A DNA stretch of 64,000 nt from JAVJST01 sp965229715 (GTDB taxonomy: Bacteria > Pseudomonadota > Alphaproteobacteria > Rhodospirillales > Casp-alpha2). The translations under genes were made by a program, and so were the position numbers. Below are positions 44,706 through 53,226 of the stretch, in pieces. The DNA lies in contig CBDDJL010000002.1 in the NCBI GenBank assembly GCA_965229715.1, positions 1,798,001 to 1,862,000 of the forward strand, in the 5' to 3' direction. Positions within the stretch are counted from its first letter, which is position 1, and each line of letters opens with the position of its first letter. The notes under the pieces are model-generated. The model searched no databases. It had not been told where the DNA came from and saw only the letters and a program-made list of their open reading frames with translations.

Positions 44706-45701
44706 ATGATACTCGTGACCGGTGCGACTGGCTTCGTCGGTGCGGCCGTGGCCCGGCGTACTGCCGCCGAGGGCGCCGCGCTGCGCGTGTTAACTCGGCC
44801 GTCGGGCGACCGCCGCAACCTCGAGGGACTCGACGCCGAAATCTGCGAGGGCGACCTGCTGGATCCAGCGAGCCTTGCGAAGGCCGTCAGGGGGTGCGAA
44901 GCCGTCTTTCACGTCGCCGCGGATTATCGGCTTTGGACCCGTGATCCGGGCGCCATGATGCGCGCCAACATCGACGGCACGGTGGCCCTGATGCGTGCTG
45001 CAATGGACGCCGGCGTTCACCGCGTCGTGTACACCAGCAGCGTCGCCACGCTCGGCATTAACGCGGACCGGACGCCGGCAAACGAGGAAACGCCGGTTTC
45101 CATCGTAGACATGATCGGGCCCTACAAGCGATCGAAGTTCCGGGCCGAAGAAGCCGTCCGCCGAATGATCGCCGAGGACGGGCTTTCGGCCGTGATCGTC
45201 AATCCTTCCACGCCGATGGGGCCCCGCGACATCAAACCGACGCCGACGGGCCGCATGCTGGTCGAGGCCGCCTCGGGCAAGATGCCGGCCTATGTCGATA
45301 CGGGTCTCAACGTGGTTCATGTCGACGACGTCGCCGACGGACATTGGCGCGCCTACAAGCAGGGCGAGATCGGCGAGCGCTACATCCTCGGCGGCACCGA
45401 CATGCCGCTCAGGGACATTCTCGCCATTGTCGCCCGCCAAACCCGCCGCCGGGCACCGCGTTTCCGGTTGCCGCACGACTTGATCATGCCGGTCGCGTGG
45501 GCGGCGGAGGGCTGGGCGATCCTGATCGGGAGGGGCGAGCCGTTCGTCACGATCGACGGACTCAGGATGGCGAAAAAGCACATGTACTTTTCGTCGGCCA
45601 AGGCCGAGGCCGCGTTGGGATACACGTTCCGTTCCGCCGAAGATGCGGTCGCGGATGCCCTGGCGTGGTTTCGGGAAAACGGGTATTTCGCCAACCCGTG
45701 A
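44706..45701 (+). CDS. hpnA: HpnA, hopanoid-associated sugar epimerase
   Basis: A 331-residue extended short-chain dehydrogenase. The NAD motif ILVTGATGFVG opens the protein; the catalytic pattern is YTSSVATLG ... YKRSKFRAEE (Tyr-xxx-Lys), followed by VNPSTPMGPRDIKPTPTGRM, diagnostic of the HpnA group. It is thought to act on the sugar or polyol side chain of composite hopanoids. ATG 44706 is chosen; TTG 44694 and GTG 44697 are also in frame and would add 4 or 3 residues. Confidence 0.9.
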   Translation: MILVTGATGFVGAAVARRTAAEGAALRVLTRPSGDRRNLEGLDAEICEGDLLDPASLAKAVRGCEAVFHVAADYRLWTRDPGAMMRANIDGTVALMRAAMDAGVHRVVYTSSVATLGINADRTPANEETPVSIVDMIGPYKRSKFRAEEAVRRMIAEDGLSAVIVNPSTPMGPRDIKPTPTGRMLVEAASGKMPAYVDTGLNVVHVDDVADGHWRAYKQGEIGERYILGGTDMPLRDILAIVARQTRRRAPRFRLPHDLIMPVAWAAEGWAILIGRGEPFVTIDGLRMAKKHMYFSSAKAEAALGYTFRSAEDAVADALAWFRENGYFANP

Positions 45702-45779
45702 CGTTTGCGCTTGCCGTGCCCGACGCCTACTGTCGGTTATGCTGAATTGTTTCGCCGAAATCCAATCGCGAGCCTAGAT

Positions 45780-46559
45780 ATGCGCGTATTGATGCTTGCC
45801 GCCGGTGTCGGCAGCCGCCTCTATGGCGACGACACCCGTCAGCCGCCCAAGGCGCTGATGCGGTTCGGCGCGCAAACCCTGCTCGAGCGTCATATCCGGT
45901 TCCTGCGCGAGCTTGATGTCGACGGCCTGACGCTGGTTGTCGGTTACCGCAAGAAAGACCTGGTCGCGGAGGCTTTGCGGCACGCACCGGAAGACTATCT
46001 CGAGTTCATCGAGAACCCGATGTACCGGGGCGGTCCCATCATTTCGCTGTGGTCGGCTCGTGAGACCTTGCGGTCGGGCGAGCCGATCATCTTCATGGAT
46101 GCGGATCTGCTTTACGCACGGCCGTTGCTCGAGCGCATCGCTATGTCGCGCCATGCCAACGCGCTCGCGTTTGACGAACATGTCGATGAGGGCGAAGACC
46201 CAGTCAGGATTTGTTTGCGCGACGGGCATCCGGTTGAGTTCGGTAAGCAGATCATCGGCCAATTCGACCGCGTCGGCGAGTGGCCGGGCGTACTACGGTT
46301 GTCGCCGGAAACTGCGGCGCTCGTCGCCGATGCCTGTGACGCCTACATCGATGCCGGCCGTCTCGACGTGACGTACGAGCACGCGATCCGGGACGTCATG
46401 ATCGGTCATGCGCCGGGCTGGTTCGCCATCGAGGACGTCTCGGATGTGCCTTGGATCGAGATCGACTTCCCCGAAGACCTCGAGCGCGCCGAGCGCGAGA
46501 TCATGCCGTTGATCGAGGGTGGGGACGTGGTGCCGTTCGATCAGAACACGTCTGGCTAA
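45780..46559 (+). CDS. Nucleotidyltransferase, CTP:phosphocholine/phosphonate cytidylyltransferase-like
   Basis: A 259-residue sugar-nucleotidyltransferase-fold enzyme. The NTP loop is MLAAGVGSRLYGD with PPKALMRFG; ENPMYRGGPIISLW corresponds to the NPxYxxxNNIxSLW segment of LicC/PntC-type cytidylyltransferases; MDADLLY is the metal Asp motif. The C-terminal WIEIDFPEDLERAE is also typical. It would activate a phospho- or phosphono-alcohol with CTP. A CDP-alcohol phosphotransferase lies two genes on, supporting a lipid-headgroup pathway. Start ATG at 45780; an upstream frame is not convincing. Substrate unknown. Confidence 0.78.
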   Translation: MRVLMLAAGVGSRLYGDDTRQPPKALMRFGAQTLLERHIRFLRELDVDGLTLVVGYRKKDLVAEALRHAPEDYLEFIENPMYRGGPIISLWSARETLRSGEPIIFMDADLLYARPLLERIAMSRHANALAFDEHVDEGEDPVRICLRDGHPVEFGKQIIGQFDRVGEWPGVLRLSPETAALVADACDAYIDAGRLDVTYEHAIRDVMIGHAPGWFAIEDVSDVPWIEIDFPEDLERAEREIMPLIEGGDVVPFDQNTSG

Positions 46560-46568
46560 CGGCATCTG

Positions 46569-47342
46569 TCAGACCCTGAATACGTAGGATTTACCGTCCT
46601 CGCGGTCGATATCCGGCGGATAGCTGGTGTGTTTGTCGGCGTAGTACCGGGCCATATGATCACCAGCCGATGCGCGGTTATAGGTTGCGTAGTAGATTCG
46701 CCGCGTCGTGCCGCTCAGATTGGGCTCCGACGCGTGCGGTGCGAGGCTGTCGAAAAAGATCAGATCGCCGGGTTCCGTCGGGCACAAGACAAAGGTCATG
46801 TTGGCGAGTTGTTCGTCGGACAGCGGTTCCCAGGATTGGTGCAAACCCTCGCGGTGGCGACCGCCGGCGATGCGCAGGCATCCGTTGTCCTCGGTCGAGC
46901 GGTCGATAGAGACCAGGACGCTGATGAAATAATCGGCATAGGCGTCCCATCCGGCCTGGCTGTCCTGATGCGCCTTGAAGCCATCGCCACCAGGCATCTT
47001 GAAGTTGATCTTTTCCTTGAACAGCGTGGCGGGCTCGCCGAGCAGTTGCCCGACCGGCCCAGCCAACGCCTCGGTCAGGGTGCGAAAGCCATCGTGAAAG
47101 GGCGCGATGCGTTCGATCCGGGAAACCAGATCGCGGTCCGGATCGAGGCCGCTTTTCTCATGATAGACCCAATGGCGTCCGCTAACCTCGGGCGCCGCCA
47201 GCATCTCGTCCGACCACACGGAGATCGCTTCGATGCCAGCCGTGTCGAGGCCGCGGCGAACTACCAGGTAGCCGGTTTCGTGAAACCCGCGAATATCGGC
47301 GTCGGACAGCGGAGCTACGTCGATCACAGGACTATCTGTCAT
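46569..47342 (-). CDS. Phytanoyl-CoA dioxygenase (PhyH) family protein
   Basis: A 257-residue Fe(II)/2-oxoglutarate oxygenase. The proximal iron ligands are in KAHQDSQAGWDAY (HxD), and the distal His is in FFDSLAPHASEPN, followed by TTRRIYYATYNRAS (2-oxoglutarate Arg). It presumably hydroxylates a small molecule or lipid chain. It is convergent with the nucleotidyltransferase and divergent from the CDP-alcohol enzyme, so it has its own promoter within the gap 47343-47431. The hopanoid neighbourhood makes a lipid substrate plausible, without direct proof. Confidence 0.85.
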   Translation of the reverse strand: MTDSPVIDVAPLSDADIRGFHETGYLVVRRGLDTAGIEAISVWSDEMLAAPEVSGRHWVYHEKSGLDPDRDLVSRIERIAPFHDGFRTLTEALAGPVGQLLGEPATLFKEKINFKMPGGDGFKAHQDSQAGWDAYADYFISVLVSIDRSTEDNGCLRIAGGRHREGLHQSWEPLSDEQLANMTFVLCPTEPGDLIFFDSLAPHASEPNLSGTTRRIYYATYNRASAGDHMARYYADKHTSYPPDIDREDGKSYVFRV

Positions 47343-47431
47343 GGCGGATTTCCTGGTTGACCGAAGGGCTTGTAACTCGTCGGGCTATAAGGCAAGCACG
47401 AGGCTGGTTCAAGGAGCAGGAGCCGGGCGGC

Positions 47432-48052
47432 ATGAGTCACAACACGTGGTTTCACCGGATCGCGCGCGTCACGGTGCGTCCGCTCGCCGGCACGGCGGTG
47501 ACGCCGAACCAGTTGACCACGGTTCGCCTTGGCGCAGGCCTCGGCGCAGGTGCGCTGCTTGCGGTTGGCGATCCCGAGATGTTGCGGTGGGGTGCGGTGG
47601 TGTTTCTCGTGTCGATGTTGCTCGACCGTGCCGATGGCGAGCTTGCCCGCCTGACCGGGCAAATGAGTTCCGGCGGCCACCGTTACGACCTGATGGCCGA
47701 CTCGATCTGTAACGTGGCCGCGTTCGTCGGTCTCGGCATCGGTCTTAGGGGCGGGGAGTGGGGCAACCAGGCCATTTTGATGGGCATTGCGGCCGGCCTC
47801 GCGGTTGCCGCCGTGTTGATGATGGTCATCATGCTCGAGTCGCTTGGCGGTGAAAGGGCAGGGGAAATCGGCGCCATCGCTGGGTTCGATCCAGACGATG
47901 CGTTGGTTGTCGTGCCCATTGCCATCTGGTTCGGATACGCGGACACATTGCTCGCCGCCGCCGCATTCGGCGCACCGGCATTCGCCGTCGGCTTCACGGC
48001 GTTGTATCTTGTCCGCCGCCGCCGTCATGCCGACGGAGGCGCGGACGATTAG
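47432..48052 (+). CDS. CDP-alcohol phosphatidyltransferase family protein
   Basis: A membrane enzyme of 206 residues with the full CDP-alcohol phosphotransferase motif: DRADGELAR then eight residues, G, HRYD and LMAD, providing the metal-binding aspartates. About six helices are present. It transfers a phosphoalcohol from a CDP-alcohol to a second alcohol such as diacylglycerol. ATG 47432 has GGAG about 9 nt upstream; an in-frame TTG at 47357 would add 25 residues with no similarity. Given the adjacent LicC/PntC-like cytidylyltransferase, the donor may be the CDP-linked group made by it. Confidence 0.82.
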   Translation: MSHNTWFHRIARVTVRPLAGTAVTPNQLTTVRLGAGLGAGALLAVGDPEMLRWGAVVFLVSMLLDRADGELARLTGQMSSGGHRYDLMADSICNVAAFVGLGIGLRGGEWGNQAILMGIAAGLAVAAVLMMVIMLESLGGERAGEIGAIAGFDPDDALVVVPIAIWFGYADTLLAAAAFGAPAFAVGFTALYLVRRRRHADGGADD

Positions 48053-48100
48053 GCCGCGAGCGGCTTCAATCGCCACACTGCCAGCCGGAGAACAAAACCA

Positions 48101-50677
48101 ATGCCCACGCACGATTTGGCCGAGTTCCTGGCAAACATCACGGAAAAGGCCGTGGCGACGGCAGAAGCCCGCTGGCGGATCGTCGTTGCGCTGGGTTCGA
48201 TGGCGACACTTGTCGCGGCCGTCTTCGTCATTGATCGCTTCGCGATCAATACCGACAACGAGGACATGCTTTCGGCTGAGTTGCCGTTTCGTCAAAAAGC
48301 GGTCGAGCTGAAACAGGCGTTTCCGGCGCTCAGCGACAATGTGCTCATCGTCGTCGACGGCGCGCCGGCAGACGTCAGCCGCGCCGGCAACCGGCTTCGC
48401 CGGGCATTCGAGTGCGCGCCCGATGTCTTCGGCTCCGTTTACGATCCTGCCGGCGATCCGTTCTTCCGGCGAAACGGGCTGCTCTATCTGGATGCGGTCG
48501 ACCTCGATCGTGTCAGCCGACGATTGATCGAGGCGCAACCGCTACTGGCGGCGCTGAACGCATCGCCGAACCTGACCCGGCTGGCCGATATTCTGGGCGG
48601 GCTCGTTGAAGCACGGGCCAAAGGTGATATCGGGACCGACCCGGTGCCATTCATCGAGGCAATTGCCGCGACGGTCGAAACCGCTGCTGCCGGAACGGCC
48701 AAACCGATGGATTGGCGCGTTTTGATGAGCGGAGACGCACCGCGCGAAACCGCACGCCGGATCATCGTTCTGAAACCGCCGCTCGACTATTCGTCGCTCA
48801 ATCCGGCGGCCGACGTTCAGCAGGCAATCAACAAAATCGTCGAAGGCAGCGATATTCGGTCGTTCGACGTCGATGTTCGCATCACTGGCGGGCCGATTCT
48901 CGAGGGTGAGGAATTGGCTACCGTGCGTGACGGTCTCGGGATTGCGGGCCTTTTGTCGTGTATCGTCGTCGGCGTCGTTCTGACATTCGGATTGCGTTCG
49001 CTGCGGCGAACCCTAGCACTGGTGCTGACTCTTGCCGCCGGCCTCGTCCTGACGGCGGCTTATGCCCTCGCGGTTGTCGGACCCTTCAATCTGATATCGG
49101 TGGCGTTTGCCGTGTTGTTCGTCGGTCTCGGCGTCGATTTCGGCATACATGTCGTCGTTCGGCGCACGGCACAGGGGGCCGCTGGCGTCGCCGCCATCGC
49201 AGGTCCGCTGGCGCTTTGTATGGCATCGACAACGATGGGATTTCTCGCTTTCCTCATTACCGATTACGACGGCCTCGCAGCGCTTGGGCTAGTCGCGGCA
49301 GGCGGCATGGTCATTGCCTTGGGGTTGAGTCTGTCGCTGCTTCCGGCGTTGTTGACGGCTTTCGGCGACGACGGAGAAGGGGGCTTGGCGCAATCGGCGG
49401 GCCCGGGCGATGCACGCATGTTTGGCGGCTCGCCATCGCCACGAGCAGCCGGGGGCATTATCGCTGGCGCGCTCGTGGTGGCACTTATCGCATCGTTAGC
49501 TGCGCGGCACGCAACGTTCGATTTCGACCCGCTCAATCTGCGCGATGCGTCACGGCCCGCGATGGCGACGTTCAACGACCTCGTGGCGAGTGGTGACGTA
49601 ACGGGGCACGGTATCAGCGTCGTCGCGACGAACGGTGTCGATGCGGGAGCGCTGGCGGCGCGTCTCTCGGCGCTGCCCGAGGTGGCCGAGGCCCGGACCC
49701 TCGACGATTTCGTCCCCGATAACCAAGACGACAAACTCTGGGCCATAGACGACCTTGCGCTAGCCATTGCGCCGTCGTTGGTCGTACCGGCCACGGAGCC
49801 GGAAACCTCAAGCGGTGACGGTGCCGCCGCCATGGCCGATCTGTCCGACACCCTTCGGACACATGCGAGACCGGATGAAGAGGCATATCACCGCCTTGCC
49901 GATGCAATTGACGACTGGCAGGCCTCTGGTGGCGATGCGGATCGTCTCGAGGCATTGCTGCTCGACGGTTTCCCGACCGAGATCGAACGACTCCGCCAGG
50001 CGCTGGAGGCCGACACGGTAGCCGCCGCCGATCTGCCGCAGTCCCTGACCGAGCGCTATCGGACATCTGACGGCCGCTACCGAATAGAGGTAACCGCTGC
50101 CGCCGATACCCGCGATCTTGACGCGTTGCGTACCTTCGTCCGTGCGGTGCGCGGCGTTGCACCCGATGCCACGGGACCGGGGGTCATTGTCGCCGCTGCC
50201 GGGCATGCCGTGGTCGATGCATTCGTGACGGCCAGCCTAGTTGCGGGCGGTGCTGTCGCGCTCATCCTGCTTGCATGGTTCCGCCGTGTCGTGCCGGCGG
50301 CTGCGTGTTTCGTGCCGTTGATACTGGCCGGTCTGATCACCGCGGCGGCAACCGTCTGGCTTGGCGTGCCTTTCAATTTCGCCAACGTGATCGTGTTGCC
50401 GTTGCTCTTCGGGATCGGCGTCGATTTTGCGATTCACGTGGTCAGTGAGATCGAACACCCGACGGGTCACCTCGCGTTGACCCACCGCGCCATCGTGCTC
50501 AGCGCGCTGACCACCATCGGCTCGTTTGGCGGTATCGCACTCTCGGGTCATCCCGGAACTTCGAGTATGGGCATCCTGCTGACGGTGGCATTGTCCGCGA
50601 CGCTGGTCATGACGGTGCTCGTTACGCCGGCGCTGCTAGTCCTGTTGCGGCGGAGAAGGAATGCGCGTCATGCCTAA
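48101..50677 (+). CDS. hpnN: HpnN, hopanoid-associated RND (MMPL) transporter
   Basis: An 858-residue inner-membrane RND/MMPL protein with a leading helix, two large periplasmic loops (about 70-280 and 470-680) and two blocks of five to six helices. The intramembrane pattern FVGLGVDFGIHVVVR, repeated as LFGIGVDFAIHVVSE in the second half, is the conserved proton-relay/sterol-sensing helix of this group. HpnN moves hopanoids to the outer membrane in the few species studied. Placement after the CDP-alcohol enzyme and before hpnL supports the name. Confidence 0.92.
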   Translation: MPTHDLAEFLANITEKAVATAEARWRIVVALGSMATLVAAVFVIDRFAINTDNEDMLSAELPFRQKAVELKQAFPALSDNVLIVVDGAPADVSRAGNRLRRAFECAPDVFGSVYDPAGDPFFRRNGLLYLDAVDLDRVSRRLIEAQPLLAALNASPNLTRLADILGGLVEARAKGDIGTDPVPFIEAIAATVETAAAGTAKPMDWRVLMSGDAPRETARRIIVLKPPLDYSSLNPAADVQQAINKIVEGSDIRSFDVDVRITGGPILEGEELATVRDGLGIAGLLSCIVVGVVLTFGLRSLRRTLALVLTLAAGLVLTAAYALAVVGPFNLISVAFAVLFVGLGVDFGIHVVVRRTAQGAAGVAAIAGPLALCMASTTMGFLAFLITDYDGLAALGLVAAGGMVIALGLSLSLLPALLTAFGDDGEGGLAQSAGPGDARMFGGSPSPRAAGGIIAGALVVALIASLAARHATFDFDPLNLRDASRPAMATFNDLVASGDVTGHGISVVATNGVDAGALAARLSALPEVAEARTLDDFVPDNQDDKLWAIDDLALAIAPSLVVPATEPETSSGDGAAAMADLSDTLRTHARPDEEAYHRLADAIDDWQASGGDADRLEALLLDGFPTEIERLRQALEADTVAAADLPQSLTERYRTSDGRYRIEVTAAADTRDLDALRTFVRAVRGVAPDATGPGVIVAAAGHAVVDAFVTASLVAGGAVALILLAWFRRVVPAAACFVPLILAGLITAAATVWLGVPFNFANVIVLPLLFGIGVDFAIHVVSEIEHPTGHLALTHRAIVLSALTTIGSFGGIALSGHPGTSSMGILLTVALSATLVMTVLVTPALLVLLRRRRNARHA

Positions 50678-51662
50678 ATGGCTGATCAACGGATTGATGC
50701 TCGCGGCCGGTGCAAGCCTGCTTTACTGGGTTTTCGCCGTTGCCGACATTGACGCTGCAATTGCCTCGGCGACATCGATCGGCATCGGCGGTTTTGGCGC
50801 CGTTCTGGGAATCTTTCTCCTCGGTTTCATGCTCGACGTGGTGGTCTGGATGCTGGTTCTCGGCGGCCGTCATGTGTCGCCGGTTTGGTTTTGGAGATTG
50901 TTCAAGGCGCGCATGCTGGGCGAGGCGATCAATATCACCACGCCGGTGGCGGGTTTCGGCGGCGAGCCTGCCAAGGCCTGGCTTCTCAACCGACGCCACG
51001 GTTTGTCCTATGTCGAGGTCATCAGCTCGATGATCACCGCAACGACGGTGACGGTTGTGGGTCTTGTCGCGTTTCTTGGCATCGGACTTACCTTGATGGC
51101 CCAATCGGACGCCTTCGATCCCGAGGCCAAGATTGCCGGTGCTGCGGGATTTGGTCTTTTGGCGACCGGTATTCTTGGATTTTTTCTGGTTCAGCGATTT
51201 CAGCTGACAACATCGATTGCGCGCTGGGCACATGGCCGAACCGGCTTGGCGTGGCTTGAGACAGCTGCCGAGAAAATCACGCTCGTCGATCGTCGTCTTG
51301 CTGGCTTCTACGCTGCCCGGCCGTGGCGGTTGTTTGGCGTCGTGGCGATCGCGGGGCTCGCGTATGCCGTATCGATCGGTGAGGTTTATGTGGCGATGCA
51401 TGCCATGGAAGTGCCGGTCACGCTCGCCGAGGCCTGGATTATCGAAGCGGCGGCGCAATTGGTGCGCGCTGCAGCTTTCATGATTCCGGGTGCGCTTGGC
51501 GCTCAGGACGGCGCATTCGTCTTCGCCACCCTGGCTATCACCGGTCAGCCCCATGCCGGCGTAGCTGTCGCTCTCGTCAGGCGCGCACGTGAGATCTTTT
51601 GGGTCGTCGTCGGAGCGGTAATCGGGTTAAGGGAGTGGTTGCTCGTGCGGACCGGGCATTAG
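50670..51662 (+). CDS. hpnL: HpnL, hopanoid-associated membrane protein (UPF0104 / LPG-synthase TM family)
   Basis: A 330-residue polytopic protein with about eight helices of the lysylphosphatidylglycerol-synthase transmembrane family. Signatures: RLFKARMLGEAINITTPVAGFGGEPAKAWLL, and near the end AAAFMIPGALGAQDGAFVF with the conserved PGxxGxxEG-like turn (here PGALGAQDG). No catalytic aminoacyl-transferase domain is attached. The ATG at 50670 has AAGGA 9 nt upstream and overlaps the end of hpnN by 8 bp. Function unknown, presumed in hopanoid or lipid flipping. Confidence 0.86.
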   Translation: MPKWLINGLMLAAGASLLYWVFAVADIDAAIASATSIGIGGFGAVLGIFLLGFMLDVVVWMLVLGGRHVSPVWFWRLFKARMLGEAINITTPVAGFGGEPAKAWLLNRRHGLSYVEVISSMITATTVTVVGLVAFLGIGLTLMAQSDAFDPEAKIAGAAGFGLLATGILGFFLVQRFQLTTSIARWAHGRTGLAWLETAAEKITLVDRRLAGFYAARPWRLFGVVAIAGLAYAVSIGEVYVAMHAMEVPVTLAEAWIIEAAAQLVRAAAFMIPGALGAQDGAFVFATLAITGQPHAGVAVALVRRAREIFWVVVGAVIGLREWLLVRTGH

Positions 51663-51672
51663 GGTCCGGACT

Positions 51673-52284
51673 CTAACCGTGCTCAAGTCCGGCAGCGCGC
51701 GACTCGAGCGCACGAATGAGGCCGTCGACGCCCTTGGCCTCAAGAACACTCCGGTACTCTGCGCGTTTCAGCGCAAGCTCACTGATGCCATTGTCGACGA
51801 TAACGTCGATGATCCACCAGCGGTCGTTCATTTCCTTGGCAACGTAGGTCAGTCCGATGGGCTCCTTGCCAGGACTGACGATGGCCGTATCGACCAGCCT
51901 CGTGTCGCGCGGGCCGTTACGTTCGCCGTACAGTTCGAAGGACTGGCCGCCATAGTTGTCGAACCGGCTCGCGTAGGTCGCGATGCTCATGTCGCGAACC
52001 GCAGTTGCCAGACGCTGGCGGGTTGCGTCGTCGAGCGTTTTCCAGGCGGCGCCAACGACGATCCGCGCGATTGCGGAGCTGTTGAAAGTCTCGTCGACGA
52101 CAGGGACGAGTTGTTCCCGACGGCCGGCGAAGCCAAGCGTTTGCGCATTGACGAGCACTGTCAGCAACCGATCATGGAACGCTTCGATCAGCTGAACAGG
52201 ACTATTCGGTTGCGCATGAGCTTGCGACGCGGGCAGGGCGAGAGCGAGCATGGCGCAAAATACGGCGAACGTGCGGCGGTTCAT
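51673..52284 (-). CDS. MlaC/HpnM-like periplasmic lipid-binding protein (second copy)
   Basis: A 203-residue exported protein with a Sec signal (FAVFCAMLALALPASQAHAQ, about residues 5-25 with cleavage after AHA) and an MlaC-type domain: VVGAAWKTLDDATRQRLATAVRDMSIATYASRFDNYGGQSFE and DRWWIIDVIVDNGISELALKRAEYRSVLEAKG. It overlaps the gene before it by ATGA and is transcribed with it, toward hpnL. Homologous to hpnM but more divergent. Likely ferries lipid between membranes with MlaA. Confidence 0.82.
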   Translation of the reverse strand: MNRRTFAVFCAMLALALPASQAHAQPNSPVQLIEAFHDRLLTVLVNAQTLGFAGRREQLVPVVDETFNSSAIARIVVGAAWKTLDDATRQRLATAVRDMSIATYASRFDNYGGQSFELYGERNGPRDTRLVDTAIVSPGKEPIGLTYVAKEMNDRWWIIDVIVDNGISELALKRAEYRSVLEAKGVDGLIRALESRAAGLEHG

Positions 52285-52940
52285 GGTTGCAGCAACTCAT
52301 CCGCTTTGGCATTGAGTGCCGAAATCAGGGCTTCGACACCGCCTTCTTCGAGAACGCGGCTGTATTCGGATCGACGCACGTTCAGTTCACTAATACCACC
52401 GTCGATAATCGCATCGATGACGCCCCAACGGTCGCTACGATTCGCGACGAGATAGGAAAGCCGGTGATTGTCGCTTTCGGGTTGAATCAACATCGTATCC
52501 ACGATTAGGACATTTTCCGCCGGCCCGTCTGTGACACCCCGCACTTTGAAGAACTGATCCTCGTATCCGTCGATGAACGTCGCGAGCGTCGCAACGGTCA
52601 GCCTGAATACGCCAGTTGCCAAGCGCTCGCGTTGATCGGCGGTTGCGGCCGACCAATACTCGCCGACGGCGAGCCGGGCAATGATCGGAAAATGAAAATA
52701 CTCTCGAATTGCCGGCGTCAGCATCTCGTAGCGCTCGGGGACGGTCTTGCCGGCGGCGTTCTTCATGACCTCAATCAACCGACCCTGAAGGCCTGCAACG
52801 GCCGATTTCGCCGCTTCGCCCTCATCGGCCCAACTGGGGCGAACCGAAATGGCGATGACGAGCGCAATCACGACGAGCGATAATCGCTCCATCGTTCGGC
52901 TGCCCGTGCGAATCGAGTCACTGTCAGTTGTACGTCGCAT
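52281..52940 (-). CDS. MlaC/HpnM-like periplasmic lipid-binding protein (third copy)
   Basis: A 219-residue protein whose signal helix (LSLVVIALVIAISVRPSWA) follows an n-region of about 19 residues. The MlaC core is recognisable: PIIARLAVGEYWSAATADQRERLATGVFRLTVATLATFIDGYEDQFF and SDRWGVIDAIIDGGISELNVRRSEYSRVLEEGG. The ATG at 52940 has AGAGG upstream; Met17 is a possible alternative. It forms a two-gene unit with the second copy by ATGA overlap, an apparent tandem duplication. It is divergent from the mlaA homologue. Confidence 0.82.
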   Translation of the reverse strand: MRRTTDSDSIRTGSRTMERLSLVVIALVIAISVRPSWADEGEAAKSAVAGLQGRLIEVMKNAAGKTVPERYEMLTPAIREYFHFPIIARLAVGEYWSAATADQRERLATGVFRLTVATLATFIDGYEDQFFKVRGVTDGPAENVLIVDTMLIQPESDNHRLSYLVANRSDRWGVIDAIIDGGISELNVRRSEYSRVLEEGGVEALISALNAKADELLQP

Positions 52941-53226
52941 GGCAGCCTCTTAGTCGGACTCGGACAGCGGTACAAGGTATTTGGCATCAAATAATCGTAT
53001 CTGGCGCAGAACGAAATTCGTTAATTGTTTGGTAACCATGGCCAGTCAACGTGTGACCAGACGGGGTTATCAACCGGATTACCGATAGATGGCCAGATTG
53101 ATGCAAAGAGGCGGCACACGCCTTTCTTGCAAGTATGAGAGATTTCAGGCTTTTTTTGCGAAAGCCATTGTGAGACTATCCAGTTCGCGGTGTTTAATCA
53201 GGGTTAGCAAAGCGGTCTAGGGCAGA
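52941..53226. promoter_or_regulatory. Divergent gap mlaC-like / mlaA
   Basis: A 286-bp AT-richer region with no gene seen. It holds the near-palindrome AACGAA-A-TTCGTT (53010-53022), and a TTGTGA / TTTAAT pair (53168, 53193) with a 19-bp spacer that could be a weak promoter for mlaA. Confidence 0.4.
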
